Made by a program: the position numbers and the translations under genes | Source: Apostichopus japonicus | Taxonomy: Eukaryota > Echinodermata > Holothuroidea > Aspidochirotida > Stichopodidae | Direction of reading: 5' to 3' | Assembly: GCF_037975245.1 (NCBI RefSeq) | Contig: NC_092563.1 | Location: 15,994,594-16,058,593, forward strand | DNA: 64,000 nucleotides | Shown: positions 49,061-62,231 of the stretch, piece after piece | How positions within the stretch are numbered: position 1 is the first letter of the stretch | How the letters are laid out: every line of letters begins with the position of its first letter | The notes under the pieces: model-generated | Seen by the model: only the letters and a program-made list of their open reading frames with translations | The model's database searches: none | Told to the model about the DNA's origin: nothing

Positions 49061-52000
49061 GAGACCTATATTAAATATCAGGTCAGAACATCTGGGATGG
49101 TCGTTTTGAAAGAAAAACTTTCTGCAATTGTAGCATGCTTGCATTGGGGGGGGGGAAGAGGGGGTAGGGGGTTGGGGGGGAAACGGGGTAATACTGATAT
49201 TTAAACATGTATAGCATGCATTTAACTTTAATTCCAGTATAAACATCGGCCAGAGGTTTGTAATGACATTAAAGGTATCAAATGTGAAATGTTTTTGAAA
49301 TTATAATATACCAAGAGGTTAGAATAAATCTGTAGAAAACAAAATAGTCAGTATTTTACAAGTTAAAGTAGTGTTTTTTTTTTTAAATTCTTTGCAGACT
49401 TACTGTGTTTAGTCAAATTTGTAGTTAAACAAAATATTGTACAGTACAGTAGATCTCTTAGTAACTGCAGGTTGAGGGGGAATCCACATGTTTGAATATT
49501 CATACAGTTACATAACCACACATTATATTCGTTTACATTTAGTTATCTGTTTAAAGTTTTTTCTTTATGATCTTGTTACATGTTAGTACTTAAATTCAAA
49601 TTATTATTGCATCTACACTTTTTTTCATTAAATTTTGTTTCCAAAATTATAGTTAAGATGGCTTCAGGGAAGATTAGCCTCGGCTAACTGAGTTACCCTC
49701 TCAAAATAAAGTTGGCTAAAAAAAATGATAAAAAAAATATATATGTAAAAATTACAGTTCATGCATGACTTCAATTGGTCAGAGTAGCAAAATTCAAAGA
49801 AGTTACAACCCAAGGCGCAAAAATGCGGTTTTCAAAGTTCGAACGAACTGTAAGCTAAAATTTCAGAACAAATGCTGAGGATTTATTAATACAAATGCTA
49901 GATCTGTATGCTACTGGTCAGATTTCTTGCTGAGCTAGATGCCAGTATGGGAGAGAAGAGGGAAGAAGTTGTGGAGGGAGGGATGAGTACATCAGATAGT
50001 ATATATTGAAGTTCTAGACAAAATTGATAAATATAGTGTACTTCACAAACATAGCAAATATAGTATACATGCCGGCTGTACAGTACAGTACACAAACTGT
50101 AATTTTATGTAACTCTCAGTATTTTGTGACAAACAAATTCCATAAGACCTCATATAACACTCTAGATTATTCTGTGAACACTCTAGATTATTCTGTGAAT
50201 TTGGTAGAAGACCTTTACTGTTAACTATTGCATTTCATATCAATGTGGACTTGCTGTTTGTTTTCAGATGATTATTATTTTTTTTTAAATGTAAACAAGA
50301 TTAAAAAACAAAGTTGCAGCTTTTAAACATCTAATCTTGTGGTTGACCACTATTCATCCTATAGTAACAGATGGACTTTGCACTCAAAAGAGCCAATCTC
50401 GAACCTGGTCGTAGTATCAAAAGTTCTTGTCTTACCAATAATAATCATGTGCAAAACATTTGACAAAGTTGAACTAATATTGCGGTCAGTAGAGATTTTA
50501 CAACTCAGTATTAAGTTATCTCTTCTAGTGCTATATAAATAATTTTCTATGCAATATGCCTAGACGGAGATGGATTAGGTGAATTACTCTTATCATGGTT
50601 GTTGCCCTATACAAGTTTTGCAAACAGTGAAGCCATGCTAGACAGGAACGCCTTACTCTGTCTTCTTCGTGCGGCAAACTGTAGAAAGAGGTGACAAGAT
50701 GTTTAGTTGATGAAGCCTGCCGTTAATTGTATACAGCATGAAATAGTTGCCAGGAAAACTTATGGTCATTGGCCAATACTAGTGTTAAATACATGTATGA
50801 AACATTGTGAAAGCTGTCCTTTGCATGACCTTTGAACTTTGCTAGCAGTTTGAATAGAACTTTTTCAAAATTTACTTATTCTGCGTGAATAGATTCATTT
50901 GTATCTAGTGATTTGTCAAAATTCTTTTATTTGGATTCCCTAAGAAATGATATTTTCAAAATCCAGTTCTCCGAGCTGAGAAGGCCAGAGGGTGCATTTT
51001 GTACTGTGTACAGAATGGTTTCTGTAAATATGGCACATGTATTTGGAACTGCAGGGTCAACCATGACTATACTTCGAGTGCTGAGGTGTGTACAGGTGGA
51101 TAACATGTTCACTGACCTGACAACCTAAGTTCCACAGAAGTATGGAGATTAACAGTTTTCCATCTCCCAAAAAATTGGGAGATCAGGGGAAAAAGTGGGG
51201 AGTGGGAGGGGCCACGATCCGTCTATGATAGCAAGATATAGGGATGTATAAACAGCACATGACATAGAAAGTACCATTTTGGGTTTTTTACGCTTCACCT
51301 CTGCTGTAATATACTGTACTGTGGGCTATGTAAAAGTAATTTGGTGTTGGTGTTAGCACTGTAGCGGAACACAATGACATAAGCAATTTATACAAAGTTA
51401 CTTCTGGAAAAATGGATTTCTGAAGTGGATATACATATTCTGCACACATTCCTATTAAACAGAGGGAAAGCATTTAAGTGTGACGCTCTTCGGATAGCAA
51501 TTTAGTAAGTTAAAAACAATTAGGATGCAAATTTTGCAGGGTTTAACTACTGTAGCGCATAAAACAGGGAGACTTCCAGTGAAACCAACCAGAGTTTAAG
51601 AGGCCAGTGTTCGAGTAGGAATAATATGGAAGTTGCTTTAAATATGACACCTTATTGCCAAGTTTTTAGGGGCAACAATTTGTTTTCATGCACAAAGTGT
51701 ACAATGGATTTTTTTCACACATGTATACAGTTCAAGTTGGAGCCTTGGAACCTGTTAGTTTTAGATTTTGACCCTGTGGTTAAAAATCAGGTTTGAACTT
51801 TGAACTTGGGCGATATTTCGTCCTTCACGTATTAAGATCTGAATAGCATTTCTGCTATTCTTTAAGTTCTTTTTCTCATATTTTTGAATGGGTTGAGAGG
51901 TCGTGTAAAATACAGGTGATTTATTTGAGTATGCATAGGGAGTTAGTCTTTTAGTGAGAACTTATAGCAGTACTACCGATTTAGCAGTACAGACGTCACC

Positions 52001-52600
52001 ATTCGTGAACTCGGTATTGTTGACATGTACCATGCAAATGCACCTTATAATCAATACTCAATCAACCGTAGTCATTGCGACCGTATTTAAAACGCAATCT
52101 TAATTATTCATAGCAGTTGGGGGTATCTGTTTGGCCAATTCGAAACCCCTAGATCTGTACCTGTACTTAAATTAAGAAAACAGCAAGAGGGCTCTTGTTG
52201 TTATTGCTGTACACGTGAAGTTTTAATGGAAAACAACAGACTTCTGTTAATATCACTCAATATTTACCAGAAACTATAGTAAATATATGAAGCTTAATTT
52301 CTACTCTAGGCCGCTGCTGCGAACAAACAAACAAAATTCAATTTCAATTTTCTAATTTTCTAATTTTTTTAATTTCTAAAGCCAGCCGGCAGAGAAAGAG
52401 AGCTGGAGAGAGGGAAAGAAATAGACAATTGTTTGCTCTTGATTTTAATCAAAAGTGTTATTATGAAATAATATGAAATAAATAATCCCAGTTTTATGTG
52501 TGCATGTGTGTGGTTTGCCCGGGAACCAGAATGGACACAATGTGTCTTGTTCTATATATACTAGTGAGTGCACTGTACGTGTATCCCATCATGTAGGGAG
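49061..52600. other. Intronic DNA, one small tandem repeat
   Basis: A perfect 21-bp duplication (CACTCTAGATTATTCTGTGAA) is at 50158-50199. G-rich patches lie near 49145-49190. No supported exon. Confidence 0.5.
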
Positions 52601-52607
52601 GGAAAAC

Positions 52608-52784
52608 TTATCTCTGTGGCTATCTAAGAGTGTGGAATAATTCCACAGTTGTTTGTCAGGCAGGCGGGAGTTATCATGGTACCAATCAGCTATGCCAACT
52701 CCTAATCAGTGTGGAGTATGCCTGGCCCTTATCTCCAATCAGCCAACCAAGATCAGATAAGCTGCCAAATTTCAGATGTTATCT
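52608..52784. promoter_or_regulatory. Dense cluster of WGATAR sites within the presumed intron
   Basis: Six WGATAR motifs lie at 52608, 52620, 52671, 52729, 52755 and 52779, with CCAATCAG boxes at 52682 and 52735. The region is less AT-rich than its neighbours. The frame at 52630-52923 covers it but has no domain. An intronic enhancer driven by GATA factors is a reasonable guess given the FOG-type gene. Confidence 0.4.
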
Positions 52785-53298
52785 GCTTTTCATTCAGCTC
52801 TGTGAGTCATGTCCTTGGTTAGTTAAATGGTTTGACTGCCCTCATTCGTGGCTAGTTGATCACACACACACAGACATACACACACACTGTGGTCAGCTCT
52901 TATATTGGCTTTCTAGGGGTTGAAGGTCACTTTATACTATTTTTTTTATTATTTTTTTTTGAATCTGAAGTGCTTGTTACAGGGAAGGAATGATTAATAC
53001 ACTATGACTATAGTTACTTTTCTTTCATGCATCTCTGGTTTCATTTCATGTTAAATTAATATAGTGTACAGTAAGTGAAAGAATTTTTTTCAAGCTTGGA
53101 ACCCAAAAAGCCAGCGTGTAAGTTTGGTAAATGGAGTTGCTGTGATCAACATTGGCTGAAAAGTCTGTCAAAAATTTCCATATCTAGCTAAAATACTTCA
53201 AAGGTTGGTGAGGTTTTGCCTGATGGAAGTGACATTCTCAAACAAGAAAGGTGGGTTTATAGTGGGAACATTTTTGAAAGTTAAATCCTTCAATGTGC

Positions 53299-53867
53299 GT
53301 ATTAATGGTGACATCCCTATGTTCCGACGTCTCTATGTTCCGACGTCTCTATGTTCCGACAAATTGTTTGGACTCATAATTTTTTTTGACCAAAATTTTT
53401 TCGTACCCAATTTTTTTTTTGAGACTCAGACTTCTTGGTCCCCCATTTTTCGGACCAAATTTTTTTGGGGGACTTAATTTTTTGGGCCCCAAATTTTTTG
53501 GGACCCAATTTTTTTGGACTAACATTTTTTCTTACCTACCTTTTTGTGGGACATAATTTTTTGGACGCACCAAATTTTTTTCAGGAAAAAAAGGGGCCCA
53601 AAGTTTGTTATGACCCAAATAGTGCTTGTGACCGAAAATTGCTTGTGACCCGAAATTTAACTATTTGTACTCAAATTTTTTGGGACCAAAATCAGTTTGG
53701 TCAAAAAAAATTTTGGTCCGAAAAAAGTTGGTCCGAAAACATGTTGGTGTCAAAAATTTTGGTCCAAAAAAAATTGAGTCCGAAAAAATTTGGGTAAAAA
53801 AAATTAGAGTCCAAAAAAATTGTCAGAACATAGAGACGTCGGAACATAGAGATGTAACCGTATTAAT
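53299..53867. mobile_element. Foldback DNA element (553 bp) with 8-bp TSD
   Basis: The TSD GTATTAAT (53299-53306 and 53860-53867) flanks 53307-53859. The TIR is about 38 bp with few mismatches: GGTGACATCCCTATGTTCCG on the left and GGTTACATCTCTATGTTCCG read inward from the right. It is built from a repeated CTATGTTCCGACGT motif. The whole interior is a degenerate palindrome of short units: GGACCAAATTTTTT-like in the left half, TTTTGGTCCGAAAA-like in the right half. The overlapping frames at 53205-53928 are products of these units. Confidence 0.9.
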
Positions 53868-55865
53868 ATTAAACATCATCCCACAAGAGGTACCAGTGAA
53901 TTTTATTCCCTCCACGAAAATAGAGTAGAATTTAGAGTTTTTGTAACATAAAATTTATATACTGTACAGTAGTGGCTGTTGTGGGATGGTTCACAAACTG
54001 TTCGTTACTTATCAAATCATGCCTGGCAAAATACATAATCATCACAGTCCTTGTTCTTCTTTTTAGATCATATTTTTTTCTCTAGGACAAATTTGGAACT
54101 TCGGTTGCCCCACTGTCCAACCAGGTGAATGAGTAACAGTTATACATTCTATACAATTTGTTGGTCTATTCTTCTTAAAATTTCTTTAATTATTACGCAT
54201 TTAATTGATGTCATTGGCGCTTATTAATAGGAACCTTTTGTTTAGTAATTATTATCTCATCTCCCAACATGTAATGTATAGGGAGATAAGGAGATATTGT
54301 ACTTCACCCCATATTAGTGTGTGAGTGGGTGATCAAGCAAAAAAGTGTGTCGCGAACTCCTCCTTCACTGTAAGTCCGATCACGTTCAAACATAGTGGAT
54401 ATGTGCCTGACCGTGAAAACTTGTACTTGCGTGATTGGTGAAGTCAAAGGTCAAATACCACAAAAACTTGTTTGAAAATCAATGTACATAATACTTTTTT
54501 GTTTTCAGCTCGTTGGAAACACCCCCCCACCCCGCCCTTTTCAGAGTCCCACAATTAATACTGCATTCAAGATATAACTGCTGATAATATAAAATATATA
54601 ATACATAATAATCAAACAAGAGAAAAACTAATTCCCAGCATGCAGTGTTTTTTGTTGTTGTAAATACTTCAAATTGTAAAAAAATATGCAAATAATGCCC
54701 ACATATCTGAAAAATCTAGATGGGTTATCTGTGCAAGTTAATTCTGACAAAATAGAAAGGAGTTATTATTAAGTCAGGAAATTATCATTTTAAATGAAAC
54801 TGCTACAGAAAAAGAAAGAAGAAAATGGAATTTTACAAAACTTTATTTTGAGTGACACCCGAATACACTTTACAGTAGGTGGTGGTACAGCAACGGTAAG
54901 GTCAAAAGCCAATAGGGCAAATAGGGTATGGTCTTTCGCATGCCTACAATGCTTTTACTTACTGTAATTTGCAATCGAGGTCGATTCCTCATAATCAGTG
55001 ATTTTTGTTTTCAAAAATGTTCTTTTTCCAGTGAATTTTGTGAACTGTAAAAGGTAACGACTCTTTAGATTAAAAAAGTAATTTACATGTAATAACAGTT
55101 GTTTAAACTTAGGAAACACTACCCCAACAAAATGGTGGAGTTTGAGGCATGACAAATGGTGGTTGGGGGTGGGAGGTTTCAAAGGGGTGGGTGGTGGAGG
55201 GTTGCAAAGGTGTCTGGGAGAGCTTAGTTCATCGCAACTTCTAAATTGATGAAATGATGGAATTCAATTTTGTCACAACTTGATCAGTACATTTATATTT
55301 AGATTATGACATACACACTCAAAAGTACCTTTTAGAATACATACAATAAAGTACTGAGTGACAGCTTGGTTGCTTTTAAACGTTCTAGTGCTGCTAACGT
55401 TAAGTACATAAATGTTACCTTGATGGAGGGTTGACTGTATTCCATCATAGCCTGGCTTTATCTGTTTCTGTTTTTCTAATCACAGTCCAGTTCTCTTAAT
55501 ATTCTCCTTGCTCATTCCCACCCCCCCAATGTCCCCTCCCACCCCCCTCCCAAAATTGGGCGCAATGCTTATGGCTCATTCTAAGGTATCTCATTTATAA
55601 CAGTAATGCACCATTGATACTACAGAACTTTAAGTATGACTTTGAAATATTTGCTTCGCTTCGTCAGTACCTTACTGTACTTGTCTCCCCCCACATGAAC
55701 AACTGCACCCTTGCTGTACCGTGTCTAGAGTATGTATATGAACCTGGTGACCTCTGACACTGACCTCTCGTGGTGACCTCTCACCTCGTGTCAACCTACA
55801 GTACTTCCACATTCTACCAAGCAAAGTGTGTAGTAATTATACTCTGTTTAGCATTGGTATAGATC
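53868..55865. other. Intronic DNA, nothing recognised
   Basis: C- and G-rich patches occur near 54521, 55155 and 55520. No exon. Confidence 0.5.
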
Positions 55866-55869
55866 TCGT

Positions 55870-56035
55870 AATATTAATATAATAATAAAATTGAGGATTT
55901 ATAAAGCGCAGAAATATTCACAGATAACGGTGCTCAAGGCACATCACAATATTACCCTGGTCAACGGATAACCTGTCAAACATAGAGACAATCCCTCTCC
56001 ACTACTATTAGAATTTTTTTTTTTTTTTTTAAATA
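55870..56035 (-). repeat. Probable SINE or other retroposed repeat, minus strand
   Basis: The block with ATTTATAAAGCGC and GTGCTCAAGGCAC resembles sequences common in animal retroposons. An (ATT)n-like tail lies at the left (55873-55890, on the minus strand). A T/A-rich run closes it near 56030. Identification is from general resemblance only. Confidence 0.45.
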
Positions 56036-58880
56036 TTACTACAAGATAAGAAAAAACTGTAGAGTCAGTTGTAAAAGTCTGTGGGGGTGGCAGATTAAAG
56101 TAGTCGGTGAATTGTCAATAATAGTCAAGAAAAGGTCGGGGGTCAATTAAGAGTTAAATATGTTCCGAGTTCATGTACAGTACACAAAAGCAGCCAATCG
56201 ATCAAACCTATGATATAGCAAATAAATCTATTGTTTTAATTATTTGCTGTTTGAATTTTAATTAACTATGGTAAGCAAAGAAGATGAGAAATTGAAGAGC
56301 GTTCTGTCAACAGTTTGTGTTTTTTCCCTTCCTTCTTTATCAGATCAATTATCATGTTAACGATGTTACACTTAATCGAGGCAGCAGATGTTCTCAGACA
56401 ATGCATAGCAAACATTCATTGGTTGTTTGCTACAGTACCACTGGGGTTCGCTGCAGAATAATCCTGTTCTAATTGTTAAGGCTCAAGATTAAATGTAGAT
56501 CACTTTCATGCTTGGGAGTTGTTACAATTATAATGCAAACAAATGTAAATTATTTCACAACTTGTCGGTGTAGTGCCGGTGTGACTTTTGCGGTACTGTA
56601 TATATATAGTAACTTATGAATTTTAACGTTAAAATGTTCCAAATATCAAACAAATTCAGACATTAAAATGTGAGCTTTATACTGCTGTACATAGGGTATG
56701 TACAGTACACACGTTTACTTTAGGGTGTGGCCATCCGATCTTTTCTCTTCTTGCTTTTAAAATAATAAATTGTTGTTTATTTGTTTAATAAATGAGAGGG
56801 TTCAGTAAAGTCCACGGATTTAAAAAAAAAATGTTTAACAAAGAGGAATTGAGATAAAAGGAGAATAAAGAAAGAAACGAGGGCACAAGTGGTTCTTACC
56901 TAAGTTATAAAATTTTGATATTTAATCAAAGAACATTGCACAAAACTCTGTGAATTTGTTCTTATATATACAGTGTATTCATTATACATACAGAGACAGA
57001 CCAGGTCCCATTTTTTGCACTCTTTCATGTTTCAGATGTGTTACTGAAAATGAGAATATATACCATCCATCAATTTTCATATTTTCCTGTGCCTATTATT
57101 TGACTCAGGGTGGGGATGGGGGGGTGGGGGAGGATGGGCTGGAGCTGTAGCAATTTGTGACTTCTCCGTCTTGACAGGGTTGGGGTGTATTTCTCCAACT
57201 GTCTCTTTTTCTGATTGTTTTTTCACCAAACGATGAAGTTTAAAAACAATTCCACATTTGAAATTCACTGTTTCATTTTAATGACGTAAATAATCATACC
57301 TTTAAAGTTGAAAAAGACGATGTTCACTTTCATTTTGCAATGAAACACAGTTGTATTTTTATTCCAAGGGTTGTTGACAAGTTTCAAGGAAAATGAGAAG
57401 AAGTTATTAAGTAAATTATTCCATTATGTATGACATCATCATTAAACATAGAACATTGGACACTGTTCCAAATGAATCAATTTTACATACAATTGATGGC
57501 ATTTACATGTTTACATTATCAACAGTATCAAATTGAAAGCTAGGGGGAAGGGGTGGGAGAGGTTGAAATACTAAAATGAGCTTTGTGGATGAAGTTGTTT
57601 CACAAATCAGAAAAAAAGAAGAAAACAAAGATATTACATAATAAACCTCAAGTTTCAAGCTATATGTGTTCAGGAATATTTGTGTGCTGTGCAGATTTTG
57701 TGCGGTAGTGTGATCCACGTCCTGGGGGAGGGGTGGGGGTGTCAAGGGGAGGGGTGGAGGTGTCACCTTCCCCATTGGCAATTTTTATCTTCTTCCCATT
57801 CTGGAACTAACTTCTGCACCAAGTATTCACCCATATTTTGGTAACATTTGGTAAAACTTATTAAATTAGTGATCAGAAATAGTGCTTGGATGGAAATGTT
57901 TGAATAAAATACAGTACTCTTTTGTGCTGCTAGGCATTCTGAACTGCTTGGCGATAAAGAAGTACATCTTTGATGAACTTCATACTAGGTATGTACAAGG
58001 ACCCTATTGAAATTGGTGGAGGTCAAAGGTCATTACCGCTCAAGATTAGTCAAAAGTCTGTAAAAGATTAGTCAAAAGTCTGTAAAATCTTCTAAAACAG
58101 ATACCTCAAGAATTCAATATTTGTGAAACTTTATATTAAGCATGTAGAACCAGCTTCATAGTGAGTGCAAGAACCGTATCGAAGAAGCTTAGGTCTGGAC
58201 ACAGAGGGCCCACAGTGTTGGAAGGTTACCAGTTCATTCTAGGCACGGTGGAATGAGAGTGCTAAGATTGTTGGGGGGGGGGGACAGGTAAGCGAGGAAT
58301 GAAGTAAATTAAATGTCCACTGTAGATAGTACACACCATATACTCTGTAATATTAGGGGTATTTGATAAAAGCAGATATAATGCAAATTGACAAAAATCT
58401 GTTCAATCTGGTTGCAGTTCAAGTCTCTTAGCTTGCATGTGCACACATTCTTCTTCTTCTTATCAGTTGATAGCAACTCTCAAGGGAAGCCAGAAAAGAC
58501 TGAAAGAAAGAAAAGAAAAAAAAAAAACCAGAAATGCAGCAGACTTATTGCTGGGCCTGTTATCTTTGATCAGTTGCCATTTATTATTCTGTCAAAGCAA
58601 CCAAAAAAAAAATAGCCCAGAAAATTTGACTGGGAATATGAAATGTTTGAAATCAAACCGGAGAGATAAGGAAGGGAAATGCAATACATTTTCTGGCCCC
58701 CTTGTCAGGAAATTACTTGATAGTTATCTCATGGAAGACTCCAAGAAACCTAGGCTTAGCATTCTTATCTAGAGTATGTCTCATGGTCTTATCGGCCTTG
58801 CAAGGATCTTTCATAAACAGGAAATTGGTAGCCCAGCCTGATCTACGGAGAACACATCTATCATAAAAAAAAAGGAACTG
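56036..58880. other. Intronic DNA, one small tandem repeat
   Basis: A 22-bp unit, GATTAGTCAAAAGTCTGTAA plus two bases, is repeated at about 58042-58086. G runs lie near 57118 and 58272. No supported exon; the frame at 58437-58772 lacks any domain. Confidence 0.5.
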
Positions 58881-58883
58881 GCG

Positions 58884-59155
<272 letters not shown>

Positions 59156-59649
59156 ATATTCGAGAGTCTTCAGAATGGTCAGGTCAGAAACAAGATTTGA
59201 GATAAGCTCTCTCAATTCATACAATTTACTACAGAGACAGAAATCTCTACCTCTTGCAGCTCCCAAATTTCCAGATGGAATTTTATTTATTTATTTATAA
59301 ACAAAATTCCTTCTTTCAAAAACTTGATGATTGCAGGGTTGAAAAAGAAATGGAAAAAGCAGACAAATTGACTTAAGAGATAAGACTGTCTTTATAAGGA
59401 AACAAGACACCTGTCATAACTTCAATAGCGTTCTTATGAGACTTTTAGTTTGCTGTTTGAGGCTGAAGTTGAACACTGTGTATGGCCTACACCAGTAAAA
59501 AGTTTAATTAAGTGGGTGATTGTCTAGCCGTAACAAGTTTACATTGGACAAATGATAACAGCTCGTTAAGTTTTGATCATATCTTAGGAGGTGACAAGTT
59601 GTATGTGGACATTAAGATATGTAATATAATGTTGCTACTGTAACTATAC

Positions 59650-59971
59650 CGGTGCTGTGGCCGAGTGGATTAATGGCAGTGGCATATGAAGCAATGAGGC
59701 TTAGCAATCGGGATCAGGTTTCGGGTTCGATACCCGGCCGGGTCATAGTTAGGTGAGTATTTCATCCGAGAGCAATCTACGGTTTTCCGATCTGAAGTGA
59801 CTTTCTTGATTGAAAAAAAACATCCAAATTTGAGTTAAAAATGTGGAATTGGAAGCCATCCGAGGTGTAAGTTGTAATCCATAAGACCAAGTTGTGGGCT
59901 TCTCCCACATCTGTGGTCGCTTAAAAGCGTTGTCAAAATAACTGCTGGTTATTGTTATTATTATTATGATT
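59650..59971 (+). repeat. tRNA-derived SINE with (ATT)n tail
   Basis: The head has an A-box-like TGGCCGAGTGG (59658-59668), with wide spacing as in Leu/Ser tRNAs, and a B box GGTTCGATACC (59724-59734) inside an intact T-arm (CGGG/CCCG). About 200 bp of unrelated body follow, then GTTATTATTATTATGATT at 59954-59971. The lack of an acceptor stem argues against a working tRNA. Confidence 0.85.
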
Positions 59972-60292
59972 AAATAAAATGGTGGTGCCTAGGCATAGTG
60001 AGTTGTGTGAACACCTTTTACATTGTCAAATACCTTGTATTCAACACAATACTGTAATTCCAGCTTGTATGAAGGTAATTATGTGACATGTAAATGCCCA
60101 TTGATCAGCTCGCCACCACTTCTTTGTTATTGGTGTAGGTCAAAGGTCATTGGAGGTCATCAGTGGACAAAATACATTAAAATTGTAGTATTTAAGCAAC
60201 TTCTTTAACAAGGTTTGGTGAAGGTCATACTCTAGTAATTGGGATGATGGCTGTTCCCTCAGTATGAATTATTACACACATGTTTCAGTTTT

Positions 60293-60426
60293 GTATTTTA
60301 GATCAGGAACTTGCAAAGAAACCATCATTGGCTTATCAAAGCCGCAAGCTGACCGAAGTCAGTCTCTTAGATTCATATTTTAACGTCTATGATTATGAAT
60401 TGTCAATTGTCAACAACTCTGTAACT
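60293..60426 (+). repeat. Dispersed hairpin-rich repeat C, copy 3
   Basis: Same family and strand as 33010-33156, but lacking part of the first hairpin (about 13 bp after GATC). The CTGAC-CGAA-GTCAG hairpin is kept. The frame at 60280-60477 is this repeat translated. Confidence 0.85.
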
Positions 60427-60604
60427 AGTTTAAGGGATTGTCAGTTGATAGTTGACAATATGTGCAAAAGTTGTTAAAAGTGAAAATGGTTTTTGCACAG
60501 TCAGTAGTAAGAACAAAATATCTCAATATACGTATCATGCATAGCTACTTTGAGGCTGTTTATTCTAATTCTGTGTTAGTACATTGTCATGGTCTGTGCT
60601 GTTG

Positions 60605-62231
60605 TTAAAGACCAACTATGGAGACATTTCGATGAACATAAAATCCCACCATTTTTCATGTATGTAATCCTTAACTGACTCCAATCACATTGCTGTAATT
60701 AACTTTACCAATTTCGGACGTTAAATAAGTGAAAAATGGGACGAAAAGTCAGCTTCTATTTCAGACATTCCTGAAACATTCCTAAGACATCAGGTGACCA
60801 TGTGACGTCAACGTTTGTATACCTCACTCACAACTATACTTTTAGTGTGTAAAGTCGTATACTTGAGCTGCCAAAAACATCAACGATATTACTCCTTTTT
60901 CCTCAAAATGTCACAATTCTGTGTTGTTGGAGGTTGCAGTTAAACCTCATCCAACAAAAGCATCAGCTTTTTTAGATTTCCGAGTAAAAGAACCGACGTA
61001 AAACGCCGCAGACTTTGGATCAATTTTTTGAGATCCACGCGGAAAGATTTTTCAGCACCCGGAGTATCTCATGCCCATGAGTCCACATGCATGACCCTGC
61101 TTCTGTGTATGCTGCAAATGTCTCATTCTGTGAAAATTATGTACTGTCGATAGCTGTGTCGGACCATGGTCGGACATAGCTAATGTGAAATTGACCGTAA
61201 ACACGCCCTGGATGTCCTTACATGTAACATTATATCACGCAATTGACAGTAATATATTTACTGTAAGAGATGACCGTATATACCGTGCCAAGGGTATAGC
61301 ATTGTTAGTACATGTACGGTAGTTAGTTACAACTCTCGCCGGCGTTGGCTCACAGCATGTGTAAATAGCCATGTTAGGATTTATCTATTTCATTTGTTGT
61401 ATTCCAGTATCGTGAGTTCCTGATACATGTGTAATATTGTCCGTTCTGTTTATTCCGACATCTGCATGGTCCAAGGAGTTGAATAAAAACGGTAGTATGT
61501 AGCGATCGGACGTTTTATTTCGTTAGTGACTGTCTTGTGATTGTGGGATGTTAGTACTGGGCAAGGCCTGTTTCAACTAGACCTAACTATGGAATTACAC
61601 AGACTCACGGTAGATTTTCGCCCAGGATTGAACAAGAAACGTGGATTAGGATATTCACTGCTAAATTTGTTTATTGACAGGATACTTTTTCTGTGTTTGT
61701 ATACTTTTGGATATTAAAACGAGTAAGTACTATGTAAGTATATTGTACCGTACGGACCTATTGACGCTACGCTATGTAAAAGATGCCTCTATTTGAGTGG
61801 AAATTTTGCTAAGAAAATAAGCAATTTAACTAAAATTTCTGCTTATAATTGTCTTAAAACTTGTTGTTAACCTTCATGTGTTCTTGTTTTAAGCTAACAG
61901 CTTTTCAAACGCTCGAAATTGGAAATCAAAAACAGTACAATTGTTCGCTATCTGTGTACAAAAAGTGCCTATATCAGCGTTTGATTTTCGCGGTATACAA
62001 ACAATGACGTCACACAGTGACCAGAGGCTCCTTTGGGTCAATCTCTGTTTTCAGAAATTCCAGAGGTTCATGTCACGTGACTACCCAAAATGTCCATTTT
62101 CGTGGTCGTTTTTGATGGGTTATAGTAGGTTTTCGAAGATTATTTTTTACACATGTTGATTATGGGTATGTAAACTCCTAAATTAATGGAAAATCTCAAG
62201 AAAAAAAATTGCCTCCATATTTGGTCTTTAA
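60605..62231 (+). mobile_element. Kolobok-type element relic (1619 bp), TTAA-flanked
   Basis: TTAA at 60605-60608 and 62228-62231 flanks ends that read AGACCAACTATGGAGACA and, inward from the right, AGACCAAATATGGAGGCA. A second, inner inverted pair, GTGACGTCA..GTTTGTATACC, lies near 60802-60823 and 61995-62017. A decayed THAP zinc finger is encoded near the left side. TTAA plus THAP is the signature of Kolobok. The rest of the transposase cannot be read, so this copy is dead. Confidence 0.85.
60908..61078 (+). pseudogene. Decayed THAP domain
   Basis: From the ATG at 60908 the frame gives C-V-V-G-G-C, then a TAA at 60941-60943, then continues in the same frame with ISFFRFP and RRRLWI. It ends with GVSHAH at about 61061-61078. 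The spacing C-x4-C-x43-[S]-x2-H fits the C2CH THAP zinc finger, with the third Cys replaced by Ser (TCT for TGT). The Pro of FRFP and the Trp are present. The nonsense codon and the lost zinc ligand show that it is inactive. THAP domains bind DNA and occur at the N-terminus of P-element and Kolobok transposases. Confidence 0.82.

Noticed and set aside
53205-53928. Overlapping frames of 87-120 codons rich in Phe, Asn, Lys
   Set aside because: They arise from the T-rich and A-rich palindromic units of the foldback element; the two halves read as mirror translations.
58437-58772. 111-codon plus-strand ORF
   Set aside because: Lysine-rich middle comes from an A-rich tract; no domain, no splice context consistent with the FOG-type gene.
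59650-59740. Functional tRNA-Leu or tRNA-Ser gene
   Set aside because: The A and B boxes and T-arm are good, but no acceptor stem pairs and the sequence runs into a SINE body with an (ATT)n tail.
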